Positions 24,301 through 35,900 are shown, counted from the stretch's first letter. The stretch is DNA of 64,000 bases from Limnoperna fortunei (GCA_944474755.1 OX104115.1:53510648-53574647); one strand, 5' to 3'. Numbers and translations: made by a program. The notes: generated by a model from the letters alone, not told the origin.

Positions 24301-26225
24301 CAAACGCCAGATAGTTAATTCTCATTAAATAAAATTTCGTAAACATTCTTCGAGTAATAATGTTAATAAGTCTTGTAAGATGTTAACAATTATAAAATAT
24401 TATGGCTATGCGTCTATAGAATGAGGTTTAGTTTGAGTTCTGCTTGAGACTTTATTTTTAGATATATGATCGGGCCTTTTTCGGAAACAATACAATATAC
24501 TTTGTTGCGGTAGAATTGTAAATCGTTAACAATATCAGAAAAACAAAACAAAATCTAACAGATTGTATTGTTTCAGGGCAAATATAAAATTGGAAGAACT
24601 GATTTTTTATGAAATGCGCAGACGCGTTATCGAGATTCAGTTTAAACATTTCTTATTTGCTCAAACATGCAAATATGATAAAACACAAGTCAGACAAACT
24701 TATGAAGTCTTCTCTAGTATACAGTCTCCAATTTCAGACCCTTCGATATACTAAAATGCGTGTTTCAAAAGTAGTTGGTTGTCCCGGTAAGACAATATTG
24801 GGTTAACAAATGCTGAATGTTTCAAATTTGCAGGACAGTAATTTGGCAGCCAGCCAATGTTATCCACAAATCTGTTATATTAACATATTAAGAAACATAT
24901 AACGAAATAATGGTAGGAATCTTCGCGGTCAAATACACAACAACAGGATGAATTAGAAATAGTAATATACTTCACTTTCATAAGTTACATTTTATCATGT
25001 GATGATACAAAAGTTGAAAATCTTCTAACCTACCAAGTGCTACATACTTATTCTGTAGCCATCCTTTGTTCATGATTCCCAGCCCTCTTTTTCGTTGATT
25101 TATTATTTTTTAATTTGCTCTTGTCATGAATATTACATATGAAATTTTCATTTACAAGTATAATAATCAAGAATGCCTACACATGATTCCTTTTCGTAAA
25201 TTTGCCAGAGCTATAAATAGTTAATTAGAAAATATCACGTCATTACCGAGCACATAAACTTCTTTTGTGCCGAAAACCGTTCATAAATCACCAATTTCAC
25301 TTTATGTGAATTTGAATCCATGATTTCGTTTACTAATTTTATCTCCAGCAGTTGTCGTTAACTTTGTGATACAAGTGCAAATGTATTACAGGTTAAAATC
25401 TAAGCATATTTATTAAAACAATACATAATAGAGACAAAATGACAGTTTCCAAGCTAGGAAAAAATTACGGCTTTGTATATTACTTTGCTGAAAGTAATTT
25501 ACAATAACTTTATAATAATAATAATAAGTCGAGTACATAAGCGATTTCGATATTATAAAACAGCATTTATTTAGTACTAATATGTGTAAATTACAATTTA
25601 TCTTAGTAACGTTACAAATATAGTAACATTACTTTAGGTGAATTAGTTGACATTGAACCCATTGATTTGAAACATCTATATACCACATATATGCAGTAGA
25701 TAATTAGTTGTTTGTTTTCTAAATATAAATTAAGAATGCCAAATAAATTCTGTTACAAAACAAAATTACATATTTCGCCTTCTTGCATGTTTATAGTATA
25801 TATTATTTAGGAAGACTTTATCTTTACCAAGACGTGATAAAAAGATCGGAAGTTAATTCGTAAAGTCAAACACGTAACCAGGAAGCTAAAGAAAAACAAA
25901 AATTCAAAACCAATAACTTGGGTCAAACACAAAAAGCTAAAGAAATGCATCAGAAAAAAAAAGAAAATTATCACAGAAATCAAACGGGTGTGATCGGAAA
26001 ACTAGGAAAGACAGTATACTTTAGATTGGTACAATAATTTAATAGATGGACGACTACATACGTCTGGTTAAATTTGAAATATATATATTAAGTTAAAATT
26101 CTCATTTTTACCAAAGTTTCAAATTACAGTCGTAAACTATTTTATATTTAAATAAATATATACACAATAATGTCTTACTTACCAAAGGTAGATAAAAACA
26201 TGAAGTACAATACAAAATTCTTCAT
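13593..26225 (-). CDS. CUB-mucin-like single-pass membrane protein, eight exons (copy B)
   Basis: Model: complement(13593-15331, 17419-17517, 17870-18427, 19395-19526, 20286-20522, 21188-21315, 21578-21674, 26183-26225). All junctions are GT-AG, phases fit, total 3033 nt = 1010 residues plus stop. Layout: signal peptide (1-15), CUB (about 16-138), Thr/Ser-rich stalk (about 140-431), helix (about 444-470), cytoplasmic tail (472-1010) with PPxY, a WW-domain ligand. CUB domains bind proteins or carbohydrates; a rigid O-glycosylated stalk suggests a cell-surface receptor or mucin. The usual second CUB cysteine is missing and a different Cys lies downstream. I do not recognise a named orthologue. 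The signal exon is 4.5 kb away and is the least certain part. AATAAA signals occur on the minus strand near 13150. Confidence 0.8.
15332..16389 (-). other. Intron 7, 3' part
   Basis: AT-rich, no gene or recognisable repeat apart from a (TA)n run near 15596-15610. Confidence 0.5.
16390..17272 (-). pseudogene. LINE ORF2 C-terminal fragment in intron 7
   Basis: Two frames that overlap and shift near 16,700. The downstream one has RFCTMCNLNVCEDEYHFIL followed by KYSDLRRKYI, the CCHC-like 'EDExHF..C..YSDLR' end of many animal non-LTR retrotransposon polymerases. The upstream frame has GRMPLYIDRYCRIIKYW, which fits the region before it. No RT core is present, so this is a 5'-truncated, decayed insertion. 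Confidence 0.7.
17419..17517 (-). CDS. Exon 7: juxtamembrane stalk
   Basis: 33 codons with Ser/Thr and two Asn-X-Thr/Ser sites (NST, NIT). Acceptor TTGCAG, donor G|GTATG, phase 1-1. Confidence 0.7.
17870..18427 (-). CDS. Exon 6: 14-residue Thr/Ser repeat array
   Basis: 186 codons, mostly tandem copies of a 14-residue unit like TTYTTDITTTNSEV. Acceptor CTTGTCAG, donor G|GTATG, phase 1 at both ends. Likely to vary in copy number between alleles. Confidence 0.82.
18428..19394 (-). other. Intron 5 of copy B
   Basis: No gene. 18430-18720 is the duplicate of the copy A intron at 372-707; the rest is AT-rich and has no visible counterpart in copy A. Confidence 0.5.
19395..19526 (-). CDS. Exon 5: Ser/Thr-rich stalk
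   Basis: 44 codons rich in Ser, Thr and Asp, phase 1 at both ends, so inclusion or skipping leaves the frame intact. Acceptor TTCATAG, donor G|GTAGT. Confidence 0.68.
19803..19890 (-). pseudogene. Relic of an extra stalk exon
   Basis: On the minus strand a CG|GTATG donor like that of exon 6 is preceded by decayed repeat DNA ('acttcgctgcttag', 'gtcgtagcagaag') with stops and shifts. It looks like a former duplicate of the stalk repeat exon. Confidence 0.45.
20286..20522 (-). CDS. Exon 4: CUB C-terminus plus poly-Thr linker
   Basis: Completes the CUB domain (PNSTSPRLL, TCCG, YIYFDTDSS, GFEIEYW) and runs into an almost pure Thr stretch, a typical O-glycosylation substrate. Phase 1 at both ends. 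Its broken duplicate lies at 9262-9492. Confidence 0.85.
20523..21187 (-). other. Intron 3 of copy B
   Basis: No gene; 20530-21090 is duplicated at 9500-10080. The shared 'tatggcgtccagcgttttggggg' region (20931-20955) resembles the 3' part of the minus-strand SINEs. Confidence 0.5.
21188..21315 (-). CDS. Exon 3: CUB domain, middle
   Basis: Acceptor TTTTAG; the split codon gives the Asn of the YPND turn. Encodes DWYIKTNW, IRIHYADC and GICLFDYLYIYDG, the central strands and the calcium-loop-like YDG end. Donor G|GTACTAG. Confidence 0.8.
21578..21674 (-). CDS. Exon 2: CUB domain, N-terminal part
   Basis: Acceptor TTGCAG and donor GTAAGT. Encodes CSEGSLISL...GYNGITVYP, the first Cys and the YPN turn of a CUB fold. 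Enters in phase 1, leaves in phase 2. Confidence 0.78.
21675..26182 (-). other. Intron 1 of copy B
   Basis: 4.5 kb, AT-rich, no gene seen. A pyrimidine-rich stretch around 22000-22200 (ttcttta words) and a purine-rich stretch around 22975-23240 (aagaataaa words) look like degenerate microsatellites of opposite strand sense. A short duplicated segment lies at 24060-24090 and 24120-24155. Confidence 0.5.
26183..26225 (-). CDS. Exon 1: signal peptide
   Basis: ATG at 26225; MKNFVLYFMFLSTFG is a short Lys then hydrophobic leader, ending at a GTAAGT donor in phase 1, which fits the next exon and completes a Glu codon. The leader is short for a signal peptide but is followed directly by the CUB start CSEGS. 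Confidence 0.65.
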
Positions 26226-26369
26226 TTTGTCTTTTCTGTTTAAATTATTCTTTCAGGTATTGATTGTATAAGCTAAAAATCTTTTTCTGGTGACATGCAA
26301 TTCTAATCCTTTTAATTAATTTTTCGTGTCTGACATATTCAAATGCTTGTAAATAATAAGCGAAACGCC

Positions 26370-26374
26370 ATTGG
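26370..26374 (-). promoter_or_regulatory. Inverted CCAAT box upstream of exon 1
   Basis: CCAAT on the minus strand, about 145 bases upstream of the proposed start codon. No TATA box is evident. Position is plausible but the match is short. Confidence 0.25.
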
Positions 26375-28504
26375 TTGATTGAACCGCAGAGATCCTAGCA
26401 ACGTCAACATGATGCAGCACAAAAACGACCAAGGTAAAGAGCTGAAATAATGATTTAGTTCTTTGTCTTTATTAAATTTAAACAAACTTTATCAATTATC
26501 TATTATATATTTCCATTAAACCATTACTATATACTCAACAATTAGCAATAATCCTGTCACTTCTAGTGGTAGTTCTATCGATATATATTATAAAAGCCGG
26601 CTAAAAGGTAACTGTTACATCATAAATGCTAATTAAGTGTAAAATATTATTTCTAAATCAGTAGAAACTAATCCCCTTCTTCGTGCACTTGATAATTATT
26701 GAGTGCACAATTAAGTATTGTAGTGTAAACGATAATTTGATATAAGATGTATTATATTAAGTAATAATGGCTAAAATATATTCAATCGAGGTCAGATATT
26801 TGTTTAGTAATAAGAATTATAATTAACATATGTGCTAAAAAGTTTAATCAAACAATTATGTATATAAGTGCTACTATTGTTTATAAGAGAATTTACAGAT
26901 CATTGATGCTAAAGATTATCTAGTACATGTATATGAATTATTGAAACATTTCATTCTCGACAATGAGAGTCGGTTCTACCTCAATACTAGTGCGATTTCT
27001 GCTCATTTTATATTAATCACAAGAATCTTTTAAAAGTCGTTTAATTCTTTACAAAAGTCAAGAAAATTATAATAATTTAAAAAGATCTGTTCGGCTTCTA
27101 AGTGATATATAACTGATTTGTAACTGTCCCTTGACTTTTGGCTTTTGTTGTTCGGTCGGTTTTTTGCTATCCTGAGCAAAATATATTAAACAAAATACAT
27201 GAGCTCTTTCACCAAATGATTTTAGTAAATAATTATTTTAGGAATAAACGCTATATGAACGATTCCAACCCACTCACAAACTAAGTGAAGACCAAATGGA
27301 AAAAATTGTGAGTGAGTTGGCTAGTTCATACAAAAAAGAGTTTCTTATAACACAACCCATTTAAGTTTCAGATTAAAGTCTTTTGTTTTACCTGAACGCA
27401 CTATATTTTGTAACATATACATGTATTTACACTCTAGATCATGTTATCAAAAAATGAACAATGTCGACGTTCGACTAATAAAAAATGACTTTACAATGAA
27501 TAATTGGCATGATATGTCTACATCGGATGCAATTTTGTACGAGATTATGTATTATCTTAACAATAAAATGATACATATCTCATTTGCGCGCCTAACTCAA
27601 AAACATCCAAACAAACAATTAATAAAACAGTTTCAATTGCAGAGCTTATGCATAGTTGTTTAGGTCCCTTGTTTGTTTTGTGGAAATATTAGTGGTACGT
27701 TACCTCATATCATACTTATTTGATATAAAAACCCAGGCCTTCGATTTAAAGATATTAATAGGCTAATAGATAATCGGGTGGGCCCCACATGCATTATGAA
27801 TTCTTAACATTTAAATAACCTTAAAATTAATTCAATCTTTTGTTGTACTCTAGAATTTAATTTACATTTTTAATAATGCTCTTCAACTTCATCTAACACA
27901 ATAATACTCCAATTTGAAAAAGAACAAGAGATTGACAAACTGTGCAATATTTGACTGTGTGGAAAATAATATGATAGATCGACGCGTTGCATATTCTTAC
28001 TAATTATTTCTAAAACACCTACTATGTATTTACTTAAACTTGAGTAAACGTCAGAATGGTATAAATACTGCAAGCAACGCGTGCGGACCTCTTGACATAT
28101 CGTGAAAAACAAGTGTTATTGAAATGTACAGTTATGATATTAATATTTAGTGATTTATTATTAAACGAATCTAATCCATTCGAAAACGTGAAAATATAAC
28201 TCAAGAACTAGTACATATATTGTTTAATATTGTAGATATTCATGACAACTGTTTAATAAAAACATGTATAGTTTGGATTGTGCCAATGTTTATCTAAGAA
28301 AGGAAAGGTCCTAAAATCAAAATCTTTACTTATGATTCAATTAATATATTAAGGAATCAAAATTCAAGCAGATCAATATGACATATTACTACTTATTCTT
28401 TATGGTTTTTTATTTGTAGTGAAAGGTTGATGAGGCACAAAAAAATTGTATGTTTATTTATGTATTTATTTGCGGTTTAGCTCTGCTTTCAGTAATTTTT
28501 CCAG

Positions 28505-28640
28505 CAATATCATGGCGTCTTGTTTTAAAAGTGGAAGGTGGTGGAGTCCCGGCAAAAAAACTGGCAATTCTTGTTAAGGTTGGGGTCGAGCACACCTTGC
28601 CGCAATAACGCACTTACTGACAACCTCGGTGTTAAATGTT
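28505..28640 (-). repeat. SINE, minus orientation
   Basis: 'atcatggcgtc', 'ggtggagtccc', 'ttaaggttggggtcgagcac', 'acaacctcggtgtta': family landmarks, diverged. Same site as 10956-11107. Confidence 0.6.
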
Positions 28641-29774
28641 AACCTCTACTAAACAGCCAATCAGATGATGCCGGTCAGATTTTTTTTGTAAAGAAGACAT
28701 GGTATTTTGATAAAATAAGGTTGTCACTAAAAGTAAACTTAAGGTTAATTCAGTATTCTATAAAATGTTATAGTGGACAGCTATTTGAATTATTTTGTAG
28801 AGGTTTTCCTATATGGTGAGTAAGGTTCCAAAATTGAAATTGTTTATGGTAGTTACATATTGGGTACTAGAATGTTCCAAATACATTTTAGTACCTTTTA
28901 TTTCAAGACTTTTGCAATTTTAAACTTCTCATCTGGTATCAAATTTCACTCATAATTTAGAGTTATGCAATACTAGTATTTCCTTAATTTCATCCATTAA
29001 AATAGGTTTGTCAATTTCTATTATAATTGGTACGTGCTGCGTAAAAGATAACAGTACTAGATGATTAGATAAATTCAGTATTCTATAAAATTTTATAATG
29101 GTCAACTATGTAAATCATTAAGTAGAGGTTAACTTTATACACCACGTGATCTATAGAAGATGACTAACTACCTTAACCAGTCCAACACTTACAAGATGAT
29201 GTGCATGAAATTTAACAGCATAATAAATCAGATATGCGCATATTTATTTCTGCGTCTTAAATGTAGGGCGATAACGCTTTTGTTTTCAATAATTTGCATA
29301 TATCACCAAAAACATTAATCTCACTCTTAGCAAAGATATCACCTATTCATAATGTTCTCTACGATTCATCAATTCTTTAATAGATATGCAGAATTCTTAC
29401 AGATATTTATTTGACTAATTATGATACAGATGACTGAAGAATAGCATTAACGTACCATTCCAGAACTGTATTCATCAAACATTCAAATATAAAACAGCAA
29501 TGAAATGGCGAATACAATCAATAAATAGTATAAGTAAACCCCGATTTGCATCACATCTTTTTTAGTTTGTGTTACAATAAGAAAATATCACTTTATCTTT
29601 TTTCAAAGATTATGCAATTATTTTATTACTTGCTTGTTCATTATCAACAGTAATAAGCTACTTTGAACGTTTTGAACAAAAATAATACCTTACTCCTGCC
29701 CAACATTGCTAAAAACTTTGTTTAACAGTAAAGATATGTTATGTTGGTGTTTTATGCCAGTGTCATTTTGTGTA

Positions 29775-29985
29775 ATTTTTATTGGAGAAGGAAATCGGAT
29801 AGTCCGAGAATCCTCTGCCGTTCAACGCTTTTTTAGACTTTGATGGGAGCATCCCACGCTCCAACGCTCCCATCTAAGTCTAAAAAAGCGTTGGACGGCT
29901 GATTCTCGGACTAGAAGCCGGAGTACCCAGTGAAAACCACCGACATTTGGCTGGAAAACTTGCAAGCCTTGCCAACTCCATGTAA
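29775..29985 (-). repeat. SINE interrupted by a foldback
   Basis: SINE landmarks 'tattggagaaggaa' and 'gaagccggagtacccagtg' are split by the 114-bp hairpin at 29800-29913. The duplicate SINE at 11660 is unsplit. Confidence 0.65.
29800..29913. mobile_element. Foldback/MITE-like inverted repeat
   Basis: Starts TAGTCCGAGAATC and ends GATTCTCGGACTA, with inner arms 'aacgcttttttagact' and 'agtctaaaaaagcgtt' and a short centre. Near-perfect 114-bp palindrome without coding potential. Confidence 0.75.
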
Positions 29986-31329
29986 GATTATAATGTTACA
30001 ACATTGGTTTGTAAAAAGTTTACGCTCATACCCCCCCCCTCATTCCGATCGCCATGAAAGAAACTTTTTCAATCTCCCCCCCCCCAAACCATTTACACTA
30101 ATCGACTCAGATTCTCATATTATATTTTATGTTCATATTAATTGTGTGATGTGGTGACTTCACCTTATTAAAATTATACACTTGTGGCCAGTAAAAAACA
30201 ATATTACAATGAGTGGCACTGATTTCAATTTAATCCAATTCAATCTACTGCCGAAACTTCATGTTGCCTTTTCCTGGATATATTAATGGGTTAAAAATAT
30301 TTTAGATTTATATTCCAGAATTGATTTATAAAAACAATCATCCATACAAGTTATAGGATCATTGAACTAAAATGTATACGCTTTAAAGCAAATTGATTTT
30401 TAAAAACCAGTATGGCTCTGCTTATTCAGTTGACTACAACACTTACCTTTTCAAATTAGGTTTCAGAATAAGTAAATATGATAAATCACATTCCAGTAAA
30501 TTATCCATTTACACAGATTGCTAATACAACATAAGACAATTACTGCTACCGGGGTGGTTTGATTAATACACAGTGTAAGTTAGTAATGTCAAACATCATG
30601 TGCTTAGGTACTGGAAGGGTCTCTTAGTGCTAGACTTACAGAGCTGTTTAGCGCGTGGCCAAATGGCAGATAAAAAAGGCCATCTTGTTGTGACGAAGGG
30701 GTTTAGGTTTTAGTGAGAAAATCTGTTCGGAGATTACCACTAAACACGATACTAAAAAGACCCCTTATATAGGTATTGACGGTTAAAATGTTCATCCCGT
30801 CGTTCGCTTCCATTTCCGAAGTAATTTATAGATGACATTATTTCTGCTTCAATATATGGTTTACGGGGTTACAAGCCATGTACTGGTTTCAATAGAAAAC
30901 TTTAGGACATTTTCTTGAACTACCATGCAAGAAAATTCAATGCACAAAATACGTGTCAATTATTTTTTGTTTCATTCTTTGAAAATGTGGCATTGAAAAA
31001 ATTTAGGTCTTTAAAGGAGATAAATTTTGTCTTTTGTAAAATACAAGTAAATACGAAGACGAATGTGATTTTTTTCATTATTATAGTATTTTACTGATGA
31101 TCGAAATGACGTTTCCTTCATTCCTTCACTTTTTGAAAGAAATTTATAATTGTTTACAATATGTATAGCTGTAGTTCTTTTTTTTATTATAACAAAAAAT
31201 AGAAATTTACTTTTACTAATAGTTTGGTTAATAGGAAAAACAGAAATGTATATATTTTTCATTTCAATAATTTAAATGTATTTTGTAAATTATGCCACTT
31301 TTAAAAAAAGGTATAGGGCTTTTCAGACT

Positions 31330-31600
31330 TTGAAAGTCGATCTCGTTTGGTTGAGTAGATCAGACTACTATTGACAACTGCTTTTCAATGCTTGCGTTGC
31401 GTGTTCGAACCTTACCGCTGGTAAGGTATGTTCGACTTAAACTTTAGTTGACATTGATTGTCAATTCCCACCCCGCCCACGGCAATAGTTGGCGTGTTTC
31501 GCCGGGTATTCTGGCTTCCTACAATAAAAAATGTACGCTACGATATAGCTGAAGAATTGTTCGCCGTAGTTTTAAAACCAAATAAACAAAAACATTTACG
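31330..31600 (+). repeat. Probable tRNA-derived SINE, plus orientation
   Basis: 'ggttgagtagatcagac', 'gcgttgcgtgttcgaacc' (B-box-like) and 'ggcttcctacaataaaaaatg' then 'tatagctgaagaattg'. Resembles the family at 33466 but has a different head. Confidence 0.5.
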
Positions 31601-32749
31601 GGACGTCCGCTTTTCTTACCAATACAGAAAACCTAAACAAAATCCGTAGTATTTACGCAGAATATAAAACATCAGTAATATCACACATTGTCTACGTAAT
31701 TTATTTCGCTTGTGATAATGAATAGTTGAGTTTTAAATGTGAGACAAATGTTTATTACTTACCTAAGACACATATTGTGTACAAGAGCAACATATACAAA
31801 ACAAATACATGTACATTCACAAAAACACAATTATATACAGAATATTTACAAATAAAAGACAGGCACTGTATATGTATCAATATAAAATGTGCGATTTATC
31901 TATAAGAATGTATGTCTTAAGCCATATAAGGGTTCATAGACATTTCCTATTTTCTTCCAGGAATAAACTCGCTGACACTATACCGTGGATAGTGGGAAGC
32001 TACAACTTTTAACTAGTACAATATTTTCAACTACATTTTTATGCAAATTACGTACGTTTTCCTTGTGAAAAACTTCAAGCAATGTGTTTGCATATTCATT
32101 AAAACCAATAATTATACCATTTCATTTTGCCCATGTAAGAAACATAAACCGGAAAGGGATAAGTAATTGAACGAATTATTAAGAACTTAATGGAAAAAGA
32201 CGGTACTGCTTAAGAATCATAAACAACTAAATGAAAATACTAATGTTATTGTTTTCAACAGTTTGTTTTTAATAAAAGAATTATCGTATTCTCCTATATT
32301 TTACATTATTAAAGAAAAGATGCAACGCCACGCATGTAAGAATAGTTTTATATAATTGAACACTGGAACAGGTCGATTTATAAGGTGATTGCTTTAGAAT
32401 AAATCACGTTTACTTCATATTTATATTTAGACAGTACTTGATTGAATGGATACTACTTCGATAGATAGACAGTGTATACTCAGACACATGTTTTTAACAA
32501 GAGCAGCATATACAAAACAAATACATATAAACATGTAGATACACAAACAAATAAACAAACAAATATGAAATGTGCGCATTAACTATAAGAATGTATGTAT
32601 AAGTTCATCTTAGATTCATAAAAAAATTACTATTTTCTTCAAGAATAGTTAGTGATAGCTTTTTCTGTAACTGGGTGTTGCAGATAGAAATTAAACCCTT
32701 AAATTTATATTCTCTTGTGTTTTTAATATAATACCTCGGTATATAGAGA

Positions 32750-33170
32750 GCTCGGAGTTGTTTGGTTGCATTAAAACTACATAGAAACTAGTAGTGAAAT
32801 TCATCCCCAAGTCCATTTTTGCAGAGATGGCAGATTCTCTTCTCCCTCTGTACCCCAGTCCAACGTCCCGTTTCTATAGGAAATTTTAGGTTGCAAGAGC
32901 GAAGTTTTGTGATAAACATTCTCTCAGGTATACTCAGTCGTAGTAAATACGACCCCAGTTTAAATTCCTTTTTAAAGATAAAGTAGAATTGTCCTCTGGA
33001 GCAGCTATTAACTTTACTGAACTATAACTGAATATATTGATCTCTTAGTTTTTGTTTAATTAAATTTTTTAACAAGTCGCTGTTTATCGGGATTTTGGTC
33101 TTTCCATATAAAACTTAATCCACAATTATCGAGAATATCTTTTATGTATGACATCCACTTGAACTTCGTA
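32750..33170 (-). pseudogene. LINE ORF2 C-terminal fragment
   Basis: Minus-strand conceptual translation gives pieces such as NCGLSFIWKDQ, IPERMFITKLRSCNL and a KRICHLCKNGLGDEFH zinc-like end, separated by stops and shifts. Same kind of polymerase tail as at 16390-17272 but a different family. Confidence 0.6.
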
Positions 33171-33465
33171 ATGTGATTTTTTAACATAACCTTATATAAC
33201 ATTGATGACAGACGTAATTACACTGTCAATTATATTATTATTGCTGAATAAAATCTCAACAAATCCTTTCAAAGACGAACTAATATTTTAATTATAAAAA
33301 TATTGATTATTCTAGTTACTTGCAAAGAACAAGAAAACCACGCAATATATTTATTAATTTCTATACATTTAACACGGATCAATCGTTAGCATGTTGTTTT
33401 CCAAGAAGAGTTTGATTCTTACAAAGTCTTTAGCAGAGATAAGTGTTTTTTGTTAAACCGAGTGT

Positions 33466-33715
33466 AGGGGCCTCGGTGCCCGAGTGGTTAGGGATGTTAA
33501 TATACTATTGACAACGTGATCTGTCAACACTGAGGTTGCGGCAGGGTGAACTCGACCCCAATCTTAACTGACTAAGGGTTGTCATTTCCCTTACCGCAGG
33601 TCCGGGGTTTTCTCCGGTTACTCAAACTTCCTCTTCCAATAAAAACTGGAAGCTATGATAAGGCTGAAAAATTGCTGAAAGTGGCGTTAAAAGCCATTAA
33701 ACAATTTCAAATCAA
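33466..33715 (+). repeat. tRNA-derived SINE, plus orientation, nearly full length
   Basis: Head 'cctcggtgcccgagtggtta' resembles a Ser-type tRNA with an A box (TGCCCGAGTGG). The body has 'ttttctccggttactc', and the 3' end 'aattgctgaaagtggcgtta' leads into an A-rich tail. The B box is disrupted, so this is not a functional tRNA. Confidence 0.75.
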
Positions 33716-33905
33716 ATGGACACTTAATTCTTTATACTGTTAGCATTACACGTGTTCATGTGCGACTTTCAGAAATTTCTCATTGTACTGATATCCGAAC
33801 ACAAAAAGATAAATTATTTGCATAATTTGACACACAATTTGAATAAAAGTAAATATTTCATATTAATTGACTCCAACGTGTATAAGATAAGATTTGGGTT
33901 TTTTT

Positions 33906-34212
33906 TAACAATGTTTAACGCCACGTTCAGCAATCTTTCAGAAAAGATTATGGCGTCTTTGATTTCCCCAATCAAAGACGCCATAATCTTTTCTGAAAGA
34001 TTGCTGAACGTGGCGTTAAACATTGTTAAACATAAGCCGGAGTACCGGAGAGCCCAGGACCTTCGGCGGGAAAGCTGGCAATACTTGTCAATTAATATTG
34101 GAGTCGAGTATACCCTGCCCATAGTGAGACTCGCAACATTAAACCCCAGTGTGGACAGACCACGTTATCAATAGTAGACACTTCCTTAACCATTGAGACC
34201 GAGGTCCCTTTA
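33906..34212 (-). repeat. SINE with perfect inverted duplication of its tail
   Basis: 33906-33964 and 33970-34028 are exact 59-bp reverse complements around a 5-base centre (tcccc). The arm matches the SINE 3' end (gctgaacgtggcgttaaac). The rest of a minus-strand SINE follows directly, from 'gccggagtaccgg' to 'accgaggtccct'. Confidence 0.8.
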
Positions 34213-34474
34213 ACATTAGAACTGTTTGTGTCGTTGCACAGTTTGCAGATAACATACTTGACAATTTTCTCTAACCAATCAGAGCATACTATATTGCTTC
34301 TCTTCGTGAAATATTCGATAGTCCCTTAAATTCTTTTTATGTTATTACAAATCTGATACATGTATGACGTCAAATTATATAAATGAAAAAAACTTGAACT
34401 CATTACTTGTATTCAAAGCGCAAAAAACTATTTCTCCTCTGTTCAAGGACTTAAGTTTGTCTATTTAAGTTTAA

Positions 34475-34835
34475 TGAAATATTTTTTTGAGACAGAAACT
34501 AATACAGTAACAACCGATACATGGCATTCTCTTTCGTATCGTAATTTATTCAATACTATATTATACAATCCCCATTTATTGATCCTTAAAAGCACAATCA
34601 CTATAACGTATTTATTCTAAAAGAATATTTTAACGATTTTTAAATTAATTTTCAAAACGTACGTATCGGAGATTTAATGGCACGAGGAATTGAACTTTAT
34701 CTCGATGCTTAAATCTCCACTTTGTATACAGAGTTTTTAAAGCAGACTATTTATTAGATTGTTAAATAGGTGTTTGTGGGTTTTTTTTATATTTGTTTTA
34801 CAACTATGTATGAATGTTTATAGACCGAGTCGCAT
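34475..34835. repeat. Duplicated upstream block, copy B part 2
   Basis: Non-coding counterpart of 12890-13265 ('aaaagaatattttaacgatt', 'ctatttattagattgttaaa'). Separated from part 1 by about 3.5 kb of SINE- and LINE-bearing DNA missing from copy A. Confidence 0.65.
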
Positions 34836-35465
34836 TTTTATGAAATGAAAAATTAATTGACTAATATAGCTTTTGCATAACAGCGAAAGAGGATTTTTTC
34901 AGGACGAGAATAAATTGAAAAACAATAAACCATTATCCTCGGCTATTCATTAAGGTATCCGGACCACAATTGACCATGTGATCATATTTGGTGTCCCAGA
35001 TGACCATTGTTTTTCAATGGAGCAGACCTCGGCAACGTTCGGCAAACATCGGAAATACTATTTCAATAACTAAATTTTTCGCTGAGAACAGTAAACATTG
35101 GCTCAAAGTAAAACAATATTTAATTGTTTGTCATTAATTAGCAATATAAAAATAATGAATTAATATGGCTATGCTTCTTTGTCGAAAAATAAAATTAAAC
35201 GGAGACTTCAATTATGGGTCGGATACCTTAAGTATTATAAGCAGACAACCCTTCCCCTTTTTCGAGAGGGCATTCCTTAACTGCTACATGGGAACGTGCT
35301 TGTCAGTGTTGTTGATGAAACTTGGGAAACTCTCACATAATTTCATGATTACATTTTTACGTGGTCTATCTTGACCTCGCAACTCAGTAACTACCTAGAA
35401 CACTCAGCCACTGAGTCCAAAGGATACCAGTAGGCGAACTGTGTCAATGTAAATTATGAAATGTT

Positions 35466-35592
35466 AGTACTGATAAAATTAGTCCGGATATTTCAAGAAA
35501 ATCAATTCCGTTGTTACTTATAGCTATCAGTACTAATAGCACTAATTAACAACGGGCTTAATTTTCTAGTAATATCCGGACTAATTTTACCA
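35466..35592. repeat. Imperfect foldback
   Basis: 'aaaattagtccggatatt' at the left pairs with 'aatatccggactaatttt' at the right, with further pairing of 'ccgttgtta' and 'aacaacgg'. A third copy of the inner arm follows at 35605-35635. MITE-like, no coding capacity. Confidence 0.6.
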
Positions 35593-35799
35593 GGAATGAC
35601 AAATATTTCTAGAAAATTAAGTTCGTTGTTACATATTGTTCTAGTTAAAATAATCCTAGTCTAGTAAATCTTGTCTAGCTAGTTGTTAAAAATGCTATAT
35701 AATACTGGATGCGTTTTTCGAAACAGTACTTTTCTAAAAGAAATATTATGACAATCACTAATTATAAACCTATTCTTAACAAAATGATTAGATATATAG

Positions 35800-35900
35800 G
35801 AAAATGGCCACTTTTTGTCAATTAAGGTTGGAGTCGAGCACATCCTGGTCGCAGTAAGGCACGAAAGCACAACCTCAGTGTTAAGAGGTACGTAATCAAT
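35800..35900 (-). repeat. SINE fragment, minus orientation
   Basis: 'ttgtcaattaaggttggagt' and 'gcacaacctcagtgtt' match the SINE family body and head. Confidence 0.6.

Larger units (their letters stand above)
27005..30915. repeat. Duplicated upstream block, copy B part 1
   Basis: Non-coding. Counterpart of 10085-12890. It contains two SINEs shared with copy A and one foldback (29800-29913) absent from copy A. Confidence 0.72.

Noticed and set aside
27421..27663. Plus-strand 80-codon frame
   Set aside because: Lies in duplicated non-coding DNA; the equivalent place in copy A has no matching frame.
33470..33560. A functional tRNA-Ser gene
   Set aside because: The A box is good but the B box is disrupted, the anticodon arm does not fold convincingly, and several related SINE copies surround it.
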